A stretch of DNA of 62,675 nt from Levilactobacillus senmaizukei DSM 21775 = NBRC 103853 (GCF_001592085.1 NZ_BCWD01000013.1:1-62675), one strand, 5' to 3'. Numbered from the stretch's first letter, positions 17,315 through 26,394 are shown. Numbers and translations are program-made. Notes: a model not told the origin generated them from the sequence alone.

Positions 17315-18211
17315 ATGACGATCAACCCTGTACTAGAAATTAATCATTTACAAAAGAAATTTGGCCATCTACAGGCTCTAAAGGATATTACCTTCACCGT
17401 CCAGCCCGGTGAGGTGTTTGGTTTCATCGGGCCAAACGGTGCCGGGAAGTCGACCACCATCCGGATTCTACTAGGTATTATTCGGGCCAGCGGCGGTCAC
17501 GCCCAAATTTTTGGTCAGGATGTTTGGTCCGACAGCGTCGCCATTCATCAACGACTGGCCTATGTGCCCGGTGACGTCTACCTGTGGCCCAACTTGACCG
17601 GTGGTGAAATCATCGATCTCCTGCTCAAACTAAACGGATCGGCCCACACGGTTAAGACCGACGATCTCATCCAACGATTCGGCTTGGATCCGACCAAGAA
17701 GGCCCGCACCTATTCCAAAGGTAACCGGCAGAAGGTGGCCCTCATCGCCGCCTTCTCCCAAGATGCCGATTTCTACATTTTTGACGAGCCCACATCCGGC
17801 TTGGACCCTCTGAACGAGCGAATCTTTCAGGAAGCCGTCCTCGATCTCAAGCAACACGGCAAGGCCGTTCTGTTATCCAGCCATATCCTGTCCGAAGTCG
17901 AACGGATGTGTGACCGGATCGGCATTATTCGTGAAGGCCAAATCATTGAAACCGGCAGTTTAGCCGAAATGCGCCACCTAACCCGTACCATGGTAACGGT
18001 GACCCTCGGTGACAATTTCGACGTCACTGATCTTACTGGTGTGCACGAAGTTACCGCGGGACAACACCCCAACGAATGGCAATTTGCCGTGGAAGACAAA
18101 GAACTCAGCCAGGTTATGACCACATTGGCCCAACACCAGGTTGAAGCCCTACAAAGCACGCCACCCACGTTGGAAGACCTCTTCATGCACTACTACACGG
18201 GAAAGGAGTGA
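17315..18211 (+). CDS. ABC exporter, ATP-binding subunit
   Basis: 298 residues. Walker A is GPNGAGKST. The signature loop is YSKGNRQKV rather than LSGGQ, as is usual in this exporter group. Walker B is FYIFDEPTSGLD, followed by the H-loop SSHILSEVERM. A C-terminal extension (about 215-298) is typical of drug and antibiotic exporters. It forms an operon with the permease at 18217, whose ribosome site lies across this gene's stop. TetR-controlled. Confidence 0.93.
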   Translation: MTINPVLEINHLQKKFGHLQALKDITFTVQPGEVFGFIGPNGAGKSTTIRILLGIIRASGGHAQIFGQDVWSDSVAIHQRLAYVPGDVYLWPNLTGGEIIDLLLKLNGSAHTVKTDDLIQRFGLDPTKKARTYSKGNRQKVALIAAFSQDADFYIFDEPTSGLDPLNERIFQEAVLDLKQHGKAVLLSSHILSEVERMCDRIGIIREGQIIETGSLAEMRHLTRTMVTVTLGDNFDVTDLTGVHEVTAGQHPNEWQFAVEDKELSQVMTTLAQHQVEALQSTPPTLEDLFMHYYTGKE

Positions 18212-18216
18212 GCGCC

Positions 18217-19839
18217 ATGACTCGTTTTGGACGCTTGGGGCAGTTAACCCGCCTCAACTTTCGGCGGGATCGCTTCCGCATTCTCACGTGGCTCATCATC
18301 TTAGCTGCACTTATGGCCAGTGTCGCCTGGAAATTTGAAGATATCTATGGGACCCAATCCGAAATTGCGGCCATCAAGAGTACCCTCGCCAGTCCCGGCA
18401 TCGTTGCCATGTTTGGCGCCTTCTCTTTCAAGGGAAAAGTCACCACCGCCGAAATTTTTGCCAACGAAATGTTACTGTTTATGGGATTGATTCAGGTCGT
18501 CATGAACCTAGCCCTTAGCGTGCACGCTACTCGTGGCGATGAGGACCTGGGGATTACCGAGCTGGTGCGGTCGCACGCTGTGGGTACCTTGGCACCCTTG
18601 GGCGCCGCCGCTCTCGAACTGGTCATCGTCAATGGACTACTAGGGATGCTCTACAGCATTGGCCTAACGGCGGCCAACATGCCTGGAGCGACGACCGAAG
18701 GCAATTGGCTCATTGGGATTGGGCTCGCCACCACGGGCCTGCTATTTGGTTTGCTCGGCCTACTGACGGCCCAGCTCGCCGATCATTCGGCCAGCGCGAC
18801 CGGGCTGGCCTACACCTTGTTCGGAATCAGTTATCTCGCCCGTATGATCACGGACGTGCAGCACCCCAAGCTCACCTGGTGGTCACCGATGGGCTGGGTA
18901 GAAAAATTAGCCCCCTATAACGCCGCCAATTGGACCCCCGTCTGGCTCAGCCTGTTAACTGGCCTGATCTTATTGAACCTGGCCTTTTTCCTTAATGATC
19001 GCCGAGACCTCGGAGCCGGTGCGATCACAACTCGGCCCGGTCGCCGCACGGCTTCCGCCTTGCTTCGGGGGCCAATCTCGCTACTCTGGCGACGCGAACG
19101 CAACGTCATCATCGCCTGGATATTGGCCGTCATCATCTTTGGCATCGCCTATGGGACCGTCTTCAACACCATTGGTGATATTCTCAAAACCAACCCCACG
19201 ATGCAGCAAGTCTTCGGGTCGACCATGGTACATGAGGCCAATCATCAAGTCCTCTTGAGCTTTACGTCTTTACTGGCAATTGTGATGGCCGCCGTGGCCA
19301 CCATCCCTGGCATTCAACTCATCCTAAAGCTCCACACCGATGAGACTCGTGGGTGGCTGGAAGCTCTCTACGCTCGGCCGCTGAGTCGGACGACCTTGCT
19401 CTTTAGTCACGTGGGGATGGCATTCATCACGTCCACCCTGGCTTACATTGGCGGCTTGGGTGGGATTGTTGTCATGGGTGACGCCAGCCTAACCCACGTT
19501 CAAGATGGGATTAGTGCGACAGAATTCTGGCACGGGGTAGCGGCCCAGCTACCAGAAATCTGGGTCTTTCTCGCCCTCAGCACCCTATTAGTTGGCTGCT
19601 GGCCACGTTTGAAGACCCTCAGTTGGGCCTACTTGGCCCTGGGTTTCATTGGCGTCTACATGGGTAGTCTATTGAAGCTACCCGATTGGGTCAAACAGCT
19701 TACCCCGGCCGGCTGGATGCCACGGGTTCCGCTTCATGATATGAACTGGACGACCTTTAGTTGGATGACCGGCCTGGCCATCGGACTGGTCGTTATCGGT
19801 TGGATCGGGTATCGTCGACGTGATTTACAAATGCGCTAA
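18217..19839 (+). CDS. ABC exporter, permease subunit (two ABC-2-like halves)
   Basis: 540 residues with about 12 membrane segments in two similar halves, each starting with an amphipathic stretch (LTRLNFRRDRFRILTW and LLWRRERNVIIAW). This is the arrangement of polyketide/tetronasin-type exporter permeases. The ATG at 18217 follows AAGGAG by eight bases. It is the partner of the upstream ATPase. Substrate unknown; export of a toxic compound is inferred from the family and the TetR neighbour. Confidence 0.88.
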   Translation: MTRFGRLGQLTRLNFRRDRFRILTWLIILAALMASVAWKFEDIYGTQSEIAAIKSTLASPGIVAMFGAFSFKGKVTTAEIFANEMLLFMGLIQVVMNLALSVHATRGDEDLGITELVRSHAVGTLAPLGAAALELVIVNGLLGMLYSIGLTAANMPGATTEGNWLIGIGLATTGLLFGLLGLLTAQLADHSASATGLAYTLFGISYLARMITDVQHPKLTWWSPMGWVEKLAPYNAANWTPVWLSLLTGLILLNLAFFLNDRRDLGAGAITTRPGRRTASALLRGPISLLWRRERNVIIAWILAVIIFGIAYGTVFNTIGDILKTNPTMQQVFGSTMVHEANHQVLLSFTSLLAIVMAAVATIPGIQLILKLHTDETRGWLEALYARPLSRTTLLFSHVGMAFITSTLAYIGGLGGIVVMGDASLTHVQDGISATEFWHGVAAQLPEIWVFLALSTLLVGCWPRLKTLSWAYLALGFIGVYMGSLLKLPDWVKQLTPAGWMPRVPLHDMNWTTFSWMTGLAIGLVVIGWIGYRRRDLQMR

Positions 19840-19997
19840 CCACAAAACCACTAACCCACCTAGTTTCCGATCCGATTAAGCAATCGGGTTGGTCGATAAT
19901 TTCCAGACGAATTAGTACAGCTTAATAATTCTCGCATTTCAATCGTGGCTCGGGTATGCTAACCATGTTGGCTCCCCCAGCCTACTAACACGAACAC

Positions 19998-20046
19998 AAA
20001 AAGCCACCCGTTCTGCCGGACTTGCCGGTTAAACGGGTGGCTTTTA
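19998..20046. terminator. Bidirectional terminator
   Basis: AAAAGCCACCCGTT and AACGGGTGGCTTTT pair. It serves the exporter operon (+) and the secreted-protein gene (-). Confidence 0.85.
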
Positions 20047-20077
20047 TTTGAAGTGAGGGGGACATTGACGCTCGTGG

Positions 20078-20533
20078 TTAGATGACGACATCGTAATGAC
20101 TACCGCCGATCGCCGTCCCGCGGTCATGCACGACCCCCATCCCCAGCGGCGTCATGATCTTAGTGCCAAAGGGGATATTGGCCGGTGCGGCGACGACGCG
20201 ATAACCATTGGGGTCTAACCCGCTAACGGTAATAGAGGTTCCGTCGGCCGTGACACTACCGGAATAGTAGGTCCACTTATTGCCATTCAGGTATACGACA
20301 CCTTGAAATTCAAATTGCGCCACGCTGATGGTAGCGCCAGTCGCTTGGCTGCTACTATTGGTCGAACTGGCTGCGGATGATTGACGGTAAATTGAGGTTT
20401 GTGGTTGATAGTGATCATGCCGTGATGCTAGCCCGCGATAAGTACTGGCACTAGCAGTCACGCTGGAGGCGCCGCTGCCTACCAATAAAATGGCAGCGGT
20501 ACTTAACGTAGTGATAATAATTTTCTTAATCAT
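20078..20533 (-). CDS. Secreted protein with 3D-domain-like C-terminus
   Basis: 151 residues: signal peptide (MIKKIIITTLSTAAILLVG, cleaved near ASA), a Ser/Thr/Gln-rich linker (about 30-65), and a C-terminal domain resembling the 3D double-psi barrel of Rpf/MltA-like wall enzymes. Visible 3D features are RVVAAPANIPFGTKI, VVHDRGTAIGG and the final HYDVVI, although the usual Asp triad is only partly kept. The ATG at 20533 is chosen for its signal peptide and SD GGGAGG; an upstream start would add 15 non-signal residues. Confidence 0.65.
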   Translation of the reverse strand: MIKKIIITTLSTAAILLVGSGASSVTASASTYRGLASRHDHYQPQTSIYRQSSAASSTNSSSQATGATISVAQFEFQGVVYLNGNKWTYYSGSVTADGTSITVSGLDPNGYRVVAAPANIPFGTKIMTPLGMGVVHDRGTAIGGSHYDVVI

Positions 20534-20752
20534 CAATGGTTCCTCCCTTTCGAATTGACCATAGCTTACCGCCGCCATGTCTCAATTCGATGTGATCAGC
20601 GTTACTGCTGCGTTAAACTCAAGTAAAGTTCATGACAAACTGTCACGGTCTTTACCGAATCGACACAGAACTTCCGGAAAGCTTAACCTCAAGCTCAAAT
20701 TAACGTTAACCATCGCCGTACGCCCTTATTCCCAGCGGTTTGACATACAAGG

Positions 20753-21337
20753 CTAACCATCTTTGGTTGTCCGCCCCTTGACGTCACTTAAGACCAATTG
20801 CTCGGGGGCCAACGACCGGCTGACACAAAAAATCTGATAGGCCCGTTCCGGCAAATCAACCGGCGTTCGGGTCAGCCAGTAGTTAAAGAAATCCAAGATC
20901 CCCTGAGCCACAATCTCTTGCGCATACGCTGCCGGGACCGCGGTCGTTATTGGCCGGCCAATAACCTGGACAATCAGGGCTTTAACCCGCGCGTCCAGGG
21001 ACGAGTCAGCACTCTTTAACAAGGCAACCGCTAAATCGCGTTCCCGGTACAAGACGTGAAAAAGTTCCCAGAAAGCATTGTGTTCCGGCGAGTCATCCAC
21101 CGTGGGTTTAGGGTAATGCTGAAAAATTCCGGCAATCTCACCTAACATGCCATCTTCGTAGTGGGTCAGCAGATCAAATTTATCCAAATAATGTAAGTAG
21201 AAGGTGCCCCGATTGATACCCGCCAGATGGGTTAGTTGTTGAACGGTCAGACGTTCAAACCCTTCTGCATTGATTAACTGAATAAAGGCCCGCTGAATCT
21301 TAACCTCGGTGTCTAGACGTTTTCGATTGGCTTCCAT
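20753..21337 (-). CDS. TetR-family regulator of the YhgE-like gene
   Basis: 194 residues. The HTH is at about 27-48 (LTVQQLTHLAGINRGTFYLHY), with a C-terminal domain of the TetR_C group typical of YhgE-linked regulators. It is divergent from the membrane protein at 21595. Two copies of the same 17-base motif flank the intergenic region, one beside each gene, so this protein probably represses both. Confidence 0.88.
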   Translation of the reverse strand: MEANRKRLDTEVKIQRAFIQLINAEGFERLTVQQLTHLAGINRGTFYLHYLDKFDLLTHYEDGMLGEIAGIFQHYPKPTVDDSPEHNAFWELFHVLYRERDLAVALLKSADSSLDARVKALIVQVIGRPITTAVPAAYAQEIVAQGILDFFNYWLTRTPVDLPERAYQIFCVSRSLAPEQLVLSDVKGRTTKDG

Positions 21338-21350
21338 TATTTTACCTCCC

Positions 21351-21367
21351 TGAACAGTTTGTTGATT
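21351..21367 (+). promoter_or_regulatory. TetR operator copy 1
   Basis: TGAACAGTTTGTTGATT lies 14 bases from the tetR start codon. It matches copy 2 at 14 of 17 positions (TGAACA-NNNT-GTTGATT). Confidence 0.7.
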
Positions 21368-21557
21368 TACTGGCCATTTAATAACTTTTTCTCGTCAAAC
21401 ACAATCAACGCTTCTTCCGGAATTGTCGCTAGTAATATCAGCTACCTAAAGCCTGATACCCCTCTTCGTCACAAAATTTTCGCCGTCTTATGAACCACAA
21501 AATCCGGCAAGTTGTTGATTGTCCCAACCAATAAGACTCGGTATTCTGTAGACGTTC

Positions 21558-21574
21558 AATCAACAGGTTGTTCA
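21558..21574 (-). promoter_or_regulatory. TetR operator copy 2
   Basis: Read on the minus strand it is TGAACAACCTGTTGATT. It lies 21 bases upstream of the YhgE-like start codon, immediately before its ribosome site. Confidence 0.7.
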
Positions 21575-21594
21575 TTCGAAAGGTGGTTTTAAAC

Positions 21595-22998
21595 ATGCTA
21601 GCTAGCGAATGGCGGTTCCTCCGCCAACACAAAATGATGGTTGTCGTCCTACTGATGATTGCCATCATCCCGGCAATTTACTGTTATCTCTATCTCTCCT
21701 CGATGTGGAATACGTACGGCCACGTCGACAATATTCCCGTTGCGGTGGTCAATCACGATCGGCCGGTCACAACCAACGGCCGTCGACTCACCCTAGGTCA
21801 AACGCTCACGCACCAGCTGACCCATTCTGCTAGCCTGGATTTCAAAGCACTTAGCGAAACCACGGCTCATCGGCGGCTAAAGCGTGGTCAACTCTACATG
21901 GTTCTAACCATTCCGAAAGACTTCTCTAAGAACGCCGCCACACTCTTAACTCGACGGCCACAAACTTTGCGACTACACTACGACCTGAACTCCGGCACTA
22001 ACTTTATTGTTTCAAAGATCACTACGGGTATGACGACTTCCATTACCGCCAAGATCAACCGGGCCGTAACCCAAACGGATACCCAGGTTCTGCTCAACAC
22101 CCTGCATAAGACGGCCAGTGGCATGCAAACCGCTGCCGACGGTAGTCAACAATTGGCCCTGGGTGGCACCGCATTGACGGCCGGTACATCAAAACTGCAA
22201 CAGGCCATAGCTTCAGCCAATAATACCGCACTAACCACCGGCGTCACGGCGATCCAATCCGGTCTGAGCCGTTTAACCATTGGCGCTGAAGCTTCTCAGC
22301 GATCCCTTGCCCAAGGAAGCCACCAACTTCAAGCCATTCACACCCAATCCGCCAACGCCGCCGCGATTGCAAAGCCGGTGACCGCTGACACCCACGATAT
22401 CGCCAGCGTTCCCAACAACGGCACTGGTATGGCGCCCTTTGCCATTGCAATTGGCCTATACGTCGGCGGAATTGCCCTTGGGACAATGTATGATGGTCGT
22501 CGCACTTATCGCCAACCCACGCTGGCCATCACCTGGTGGGGAAGTAAGGCGGCCGTCATCGGCGGTGTCGCGGTGATTCAAAGCCTTCTACTCTACGGTA
22601 CGCTCCGACAAATGAATGGCCTTACCGTACGGTCACGGCTTGGACTATTTGCCACCATTCTCATCGGATCGCTGCTATTTCTATCACTCATCTTCTGCCT
22701 TCGCCTCCTGCTTGGCGGTTTTGGTACCTGGCTCATCTCCATCGTGCTGGTTGCTCAACTCGCCAGCTCTGGTGGCCTCTACCCGCTGCCACTCATCAGT
22801 CCCGTCGCCAAGTTCCTCAATCCCTGGTTACCCATGACTTACCTGATCCAACTCCTACGGTCGGCAATTTCAACGAACCTTAACCTGCCCGGTGCTTGGA
22901 TCATGACGATTGCCATGACCATTGGTTTTAATCTACTCATTATTCTCAAATTCCACCTAGTCTTGAAGCGTCATCCCCTGACCGATCAGACCTTATAG
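21595..22998 (+). CDS. Short YhgE/Pip-family membrane protein (ABC-2 permease-like)
   Basis: 467 residues. One membrane segment at about 15-37 is followed by the conserved extracytoplasmic start NIPVAVVNHDRP, a roughly 200-residue helical external domain, and five C-terminal membrane segments (about 285-455). YhgE/Pip relatives are often twice as long because of a larger central coiled region, so this is a compact version. The ATG at 21595 follows AAAGGTGG; the frame also opens at a TTG nine codons earlier that overlaps the operator. A phage-receptor or export role is known for relatives; the function here is unknown. Confidence 0.8.
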   Translation: MLASEWRFLRQHKMMVVVLLMIAIIPAIYCYLYLSSMWNTYGHVDNIPVAVVNHDRPVTTNGRRLTLGQTLTHQLTHSASLDFKALSETTAHRRLKRGQLYMVLTIPKDFSKNAATLLTRRPQTLRLHYDLNSGTNFIVSKITTGMTTSITAKINRAVTQTDTQVLLNTLHKTASGMQTAADGSQQLALGGTALTAGTSKLQQAIASANNTALTTGVTAIQSGLSRLTIGAEASQRSLAQGSHQLQAIHTQSANAAAIAKPVTADTHDIASVPNNGTGMAPFAIAIGLYVGGIALGTMYDGRRTYRQPTLAITWWGSKAAVIGGVAVIQSLLLYGTLRQMNGLTVRSRLGLFATILIGSLLFLSLIFCLRLLLGGFGTWLISIVLVAQLASSGGLYPLPLISPVAKFLNPWLPMTYLIQLLRSAISTNLNLPGAWIMTIAMTIGFNLLIILKFHLVLKRHPLTDQTL

Positions 22999-23022
22999 CC
23001 CGATCCCCCTTCCTCATTGATC

Positions 23023-23059
23023 AAAAAAGACGCGTTAGTCCTCATCGACTAACGCGCCT
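23023..23059 (-). terminator. Terminator of the small Apf-like gene
   Basis: GCGCGTTAGTC and GACTAACGCG pair, with a T-run on the minus strand; it may also serve the YhgE-like gene. Confidence 0.8.
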
Positions 23060-23077
23060 TGTTCATTTAAATTTTAG

Positions 23078-23428
23078 TTAGAACCAATGGTAACCCCGCC
23101 AGTGGACCTTGGCCTTCGTCCATGACCCGTAACGGGTATGGGCATAGCGATCAGCCGTCTTTTCTTGATTCGCCTTACTGTAGTCACCCTTTAACATGGA
23201 AATGGTCAGCTGGTACTTGCCGTAGTACCGCCCATTGCGGGCCCGATAGTTACCGCCGGATTCGCGTTTAGCAATCCAGGCCTTGGCCTTCTTTTCCTTG
23301 TTAGATAACTTACAGACGTAGGTGGTGCTGGCTTCGGCCGTGGTTGCCGGACCAGCGATCGCCGTGATGCTAGGTAGGGCAAGCGCCATTAAAGTAACGA
23401 TCACCATGCATAATGACTTAAACTTCAA
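23078..23428 (-). CDS. Small secreted Apf-type (lysozyme-like) protein without LysM
   Basis: 116 residues: signal peptide to about residue 33 (AEA), then a C-terminal domain with AWIAKRESGGNYRARNG, YYGKYQL and the closing HWRGYHWF. This matches the catalytic-like domain of aggregation-promoting factors and resuscitation-type transglycosylases, including the Glu in RESGG. It lacks the LysM of its two neighbours. A perfect WalR-type repeat lies upstream. Confidence 0.8.
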   Translation of the reverse strand: MKFKSLCMVIVTLMALALPSITAIAGPATTAEASTTYVCKLSNKEKKAKAWIAKRESGGNYRARNGRYYGKYQLTISMLKGDYSKANQEKTADRYAHTRYGSWTKAKVHWRGYHWF

Positions 23429-23497
23429 AAGTTTCCCCTCCTAGCGAATTTGTTAGGATCAGCATAACGTTTTGAAGTTACAGTCAGGTTGTCCGAA

Positions 23498-23514
23498 TGT
23501 TACAAAATTGTAAC
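23498..23514. promoter_or_regulatory. WalR-type direct repeat (TGTTAC-N5-TGTAAC)
   Basis: It fits the WalR consensus TGTWAH-N5-TGTWAH in full and is also nearly palindromic. It lies 70 bases upstream of the small Apf-like gene. WalRK regulates wall hydrolases in Firmicutes. Confidence 0.55.
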
Positions 23515-23584
23515 AGACGACCCCAATTCCGGCCAACTGGTCACTAAACCCCGGTATAAATCCTGCCAAGTAGGCCTTTGAGCT

Positions 23585-23625
23585 AAAAAAAACGACGGTA
23601 AGTCCCCAGGACTTGACCGTCGTTT
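23585..23625 (-). terminator. Terminator of the first LysM/Apf gene
   Basis: AAACGACGGT.AAGTCC and GGACTT.ACCGTCGTTT pair, with a long T-run on the minus strand. Confidence 0.85.
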
Positions 23626-23661
23626 CCGCTTTAGTTACTTATTTCACTGAACTATTTCGGC

Positions 23662-24273
23662 TTAGTACCAGCCGTTGGCTTGCCAGAAAGACTTGGCAGC
23701 CGACCATGAACCGTAACGAGAACTTACGTATGAGTTGGCAACCTTCTCCTGGTTAGCAGCTGAGTAGTCACCATGCAAGTAAGAGGCACTCAGTTGGTAC
23801 TTCCCAACATATTGGCCATTACGGGCAGAGTATGAGCCACCGGATTCCTTGTTGGCAATCCAAGCTTTAGCAGAGGATGAGTTAGAACTCGTCGCTGCTG
23901 AAGACGTCGTCCCAGTTGATTGGGCATTGTAGTTAGCGCTCGTATTGTTTGAGCTGTAGTTAGAAGTCGTTTGAGTTGATTGACTAGGCGTCGTGGATTG
24001 CGTGGCCGTCGTAGTCGTGCTTGCAGTCGAGCTAGCTGAGCTAGGAACGACCAAGGATTCGCCAACGTAGATTAAGTTAACGTTCTTCATGCTGTTGGCA
24101 CTTTCAATTGCGGAAATGCTGGAGTTGTATTGGTTTGCAATCTTAGCAACCGTGTCTCCCGACTTAACCGATACCCGGACGTCGGCGTTTGCGGAAGTGG
24201 TGCTTGCGAATAAACCGGCACCTAACACTGCTGCGGTTCCTAATGTAGAAACTAAAACTTTTTTGATATTCAT
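23662..24273 (-). CDS. LysM-containing aggregation-promoting-factor-like protein
   Basis: 203 residues: signal peptide (cleaved near ANA, residue 30), one LysM (about 31-78, VKSGDTVAKIANQYNSS to LVVPSS), a Ser/Thr/Gln-rich linker (80-137) and the Apf C-terminal domain (138-203) with NKESGGSYSARNG and SSRYGSW. It binds peptidoglycan and is probably a wall-associated transglycosylase-like protein influencing shape or aggregation. It is a paralogue of 25185-25757, from which it differs mainly in the linker. Confidence 0.88.
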   Translation of the reverse strand: MNIKKVLVSTLGTAAVLGAGLFASTTSANADVRVSVKSGDTVAKIANQYNSSISAIESANSMKNVNLIYVGESLVVPSSASSTASTTTTATQSTTPSQSTQTTSNYSSNNTSANYNAQSTGTTSSAATSSNSSSAKAWIANKESGGSYSARNGQYVGKYQLSASYLHGDYSAANQEKVANSYVSSRYGSWSAAKSFWQANGWY

Positions 24274-24370
24274 AAAAATGAATGTCCTCCTTTTGATTAG
24301 TAAATCTGTCTATCAATTACTTAACGAGACCTATCATAACCTGTGGACGTTACACCGGGATTGTTGCGGA

Positions 24371-24390
24371 GTTACGCCCACATTAAGAAA
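24371..24390. repeat. Upstream element shared with the second LysM/Apf gene
   Basis: GTTACGCC followed closely by TTAAGAAA recurs at 25835-25852, in the same position relative to the paralogous gene. It may be a conserved promoter or operator inherited with the duplication. Confidence 0.4.
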
Positions 24391-24415
24391 AACCAGCTTA
24401 AATGACAAAGCGTAA

Positions 24416-25109
24416 TGTGGTTAATAACCTTGCAATATTAAGCGGTTTTCTCGGCCTTACGTTGCGCTAGTGTGACGAAAACCGCAGAATACTAGCGTTT
24501 TTCTAAAGAAGCCCACCAAATTTATTGGCAGAAAACGGTGATTTTTTCTGAATTTTGCCAGATATTTGGTGGCTTTTCCGTGATTTACAGAAATTTACCC
24601 TGTCTAGCGGAGATATTCCCCAGTTGTTTTCTCGACATCACCTTCATTGTTACCGATCATCCTTCATGAAAATGACAGCGAGTAATCTGGGCTCAGGCGT
24701 ATAGGCCGAATTCGGAAAGGCGTTATTGGTCGTTTCTACTATAATAGTGACATTATATTTTGGGGGACAGCCGACTATGTTGAAACGGCGGTGGTATTTC
24801 CAAAAGACCTAACCGTTCGACCACACGCTGATCGATGGTTCATTTCAGTTGACCTAGCGATTTAGAACGGTTATCTGAGTTGGGATCGGCTAGCTTGTTT
24901 ATTTTAAGCGGTGCTGATTTTTCTAGTTCCTATGACTTATAATTGCTTGGCCTAATATCTAGGCCGGCGCCGAGTTTCTATCCCCGGTATCTGTGGCCGC
25001 CGGGGCAGTCCCCTCCACTTAACCTCGCTAAGCACCGGTCCGGGTCCCCCGGTTGGGCACTTAGTGACATTAAGGCTCAGGGTCTAAACGCCCGGCTCTC
25101 GATCTGATC
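24416..25109. other. Gene-free region between LysM/Apf paralogues
   Basis: No gene of supportable length. A plus-strand -10-like TACTATAAT occurs near 24738-24746. The right part (24945-25109) is GC-rich and strongly self-complementary: GGCCTA/TAGGCC, CCCCGG/CCGGGG, and nested CTTAA-CTAAG-ACCGG with CCGGT-CTTAG-TTAAG. This could be a structured RNA or decayed sequence. Confidence 0.4.
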
Positions 25110-25146
25110 TAAAAAAAGTCCCTCCAGACCTGCATCTGGAGGGACT
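25110..25146 (-). terminator. Terminator of the second LysM/Apf gene
   Basis: AGTCCCTCCAGA and TCTGGAGGGACT pair; seven T follow on the minus strand. Confidence 0.9.
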
Positions 25147-25184
25147 ACTTGATTTAAACGTGAATTGACTTTACTAAACTTGGT

Positions 25185-25757
25185 TTAGTACCAGCCGTTG
25201 GCTTGCCAGAAGGCTTGTGCGGCCGTCCATGAACCGTAACGGGAACTAACATAAGCGTTAGCAACCTTTTCTTGGTTCGCAGCTGAGTAATCACCATTTA
25301 AGTATGAAGAACTTAATTGGTACTTCCCAACGTATTGGCCGTTCCGGGCAGTGTATGACCCACCGGATTCCTTACCCGCAATCCAAGCCTTGGCAGTAGC
25401 TTCTGAACCGGAAACGCCCGTAGAAGCAGTCGTGTTGCTGCTAGTCGTTGGCTTCGTGGTTGCTTGGCTAGTGTAAGTCTTGTGGCTAGCAACGCTAGCC
25501 GTCGTGGTCTTCGTCTTCGTGTCATTTGGCACGTTTAACTTCTGACCAACCATGATTAAGCTACTGTTGCTTAAGCTGTTCGCCTTTTCAATAGCACTAA
25601 CGGATGAATCGTACTTATCAGCCAATGACCAAACAGAATCCCCCTGCTTGACCGTAACCTTAACGTCGGCGTTAGCCGTTTCGTTAGTAGCGAAGAGACC
25701 AGCACCAACAACGGCTGCCGTCCCAAGAGTCGTAACTAAAGCTTTTTTGATATCCAT
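25185..25757 (-). CDS. LysM-containing aggregation-promoting-factor-like protein
   Basis: 190 residues with the same plan as its paralogue: signal peptide (ANA), LysM (about 31-77, VKQGDSVWSLADKYDSS), Thr/Ser-rich linker and Apf C-terminal domain (GKESGGSYTARNG to FWQANGWY). SD AGGAGG precedes the ATG. It carries the same upstream GTTACGCC element, and a near-match WalR repeat lies further upstream. Together with 23662 and 23078 it forms a cluster of three related wall proteins. Confidence 0.88.
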   Translation of the reverse strand: MDIKKALVTTLGTAAVVGAGLFATNETANADVKVTVKQGDSVWSLADKYDSSVSAIEKANSLSNSSLIMVGQKLNVPNDTKTKTTTASVASHKTYTSQATTKPTTSSNTTASTGVSGSEATAKAWIAGKESGGSYTARNGQYVGKYQLSSSYLNGDYSAANQEKVANAYVSSRYGSWTAAQAFWQANGWY

Positions 25758-26117
25758 AAGAAATGAATGTCCTCCTTTGTTTGCTTAACGGCTATTAGAA
25801 TAACCGATGGGTATGTCAATCAGATTGGGCTAAGGTTACGCCAGTGTTAAGAAAAATATTACTATGTGACAATCCGTAATATTCGTTACCTCCCTGTAAC
25901 ATAAAACGCTTTAATTAGCCCATTTTTAGCCTTTTTAGCGAAAATCCAACGAAATTTCCGGTGATTTTTGCACTGATTTTTATGAAAAATTCCCGCTTTT
26001 TGATGAAAATTTGATGATAAATCGTAGGATTAACGAAAATTAGTGAAAGCACCCCGCATTTTCCCGGATAACTACGGATTATTTTAGGAAAATTCGGCAC
26101 CAATTATCTAATCTCAC
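25758..26117. other. Upstream region of the second LysM/Apf gene
   Basis: No gene. It holds GTTACGCC (25835-25842) and, at 25885-25901, TGTTAC-AGGGA-GGTAAC on the minus strand, one mismatch from the WalR consensus. The remaining AT-rich stretch to 26100 shows nothing I can name. Confidence 0.4.
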
Positions 26118-26156
26118 AAAAAAAGCGGCGGGAGCAAAGGCTCCTACCGCAAAAAA
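26118..26156 (-). terminator. Terminator of the Cys-rich protein gene
   Basis: GCGGTAGGAGC and GCTCCCGCCGC pair and are followed by seven T on the minus strand. Confidence 0.85.
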
Positions 26157-26163
26157 TTTAACG

Positions 26164-26394
26164 TTATTCTTTGGCTTCTTTGGCTTTCATCCGCGCGTAT
26201 TCCTTGGCATAGCAATCCGCACAGACGGATAATCCAAAACTACCGTCATCAATGAATTGTTCCAGTGAGGTATAGGTTTCTCCATACTTCACTTTTTTCC
26301 CGCAGCTAGCACAATTGATAACTTCGTCCACGTTTTCTCCGTAGAAGATCACGTGCCAGTCCGGATGCAGCTTTTCAATCTCCGATTGCAGCAA
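26164..26394 (-). CDS. Small zinc-ribbon-like protein
   Basis: 76 residues with two Cys pairs, CASC (about 29-32) and CADC (about 57-60), spaced as in a zinc ribbon, and a charged C-terminal helix (KEYARMKAKEAKE). The start is TTG at 26394, seven bases after GGGAGG. No family name is recognised; nucleic-acid or protein binding is only an inference from the metal-site pattern. It is a single-gene unit between adhE and the LysM/Apf genes. Confidence 0.7.
   Translation of the reverse strand: MLQSEIEKLHPDWHVIFYGENVDEVINCASCGKKVKYGETYTSLEQFIDDGSFGLSVCADCYAKEYARMKAKEAKE

Noticed and set aside
24274-24700. c-di-AMP (ydaO-type) riboswitch before the LysM/Apf gene
   Set aside because: Such switches often precede wall-hydrolase genes, but I could not find the conserved core blocks here.
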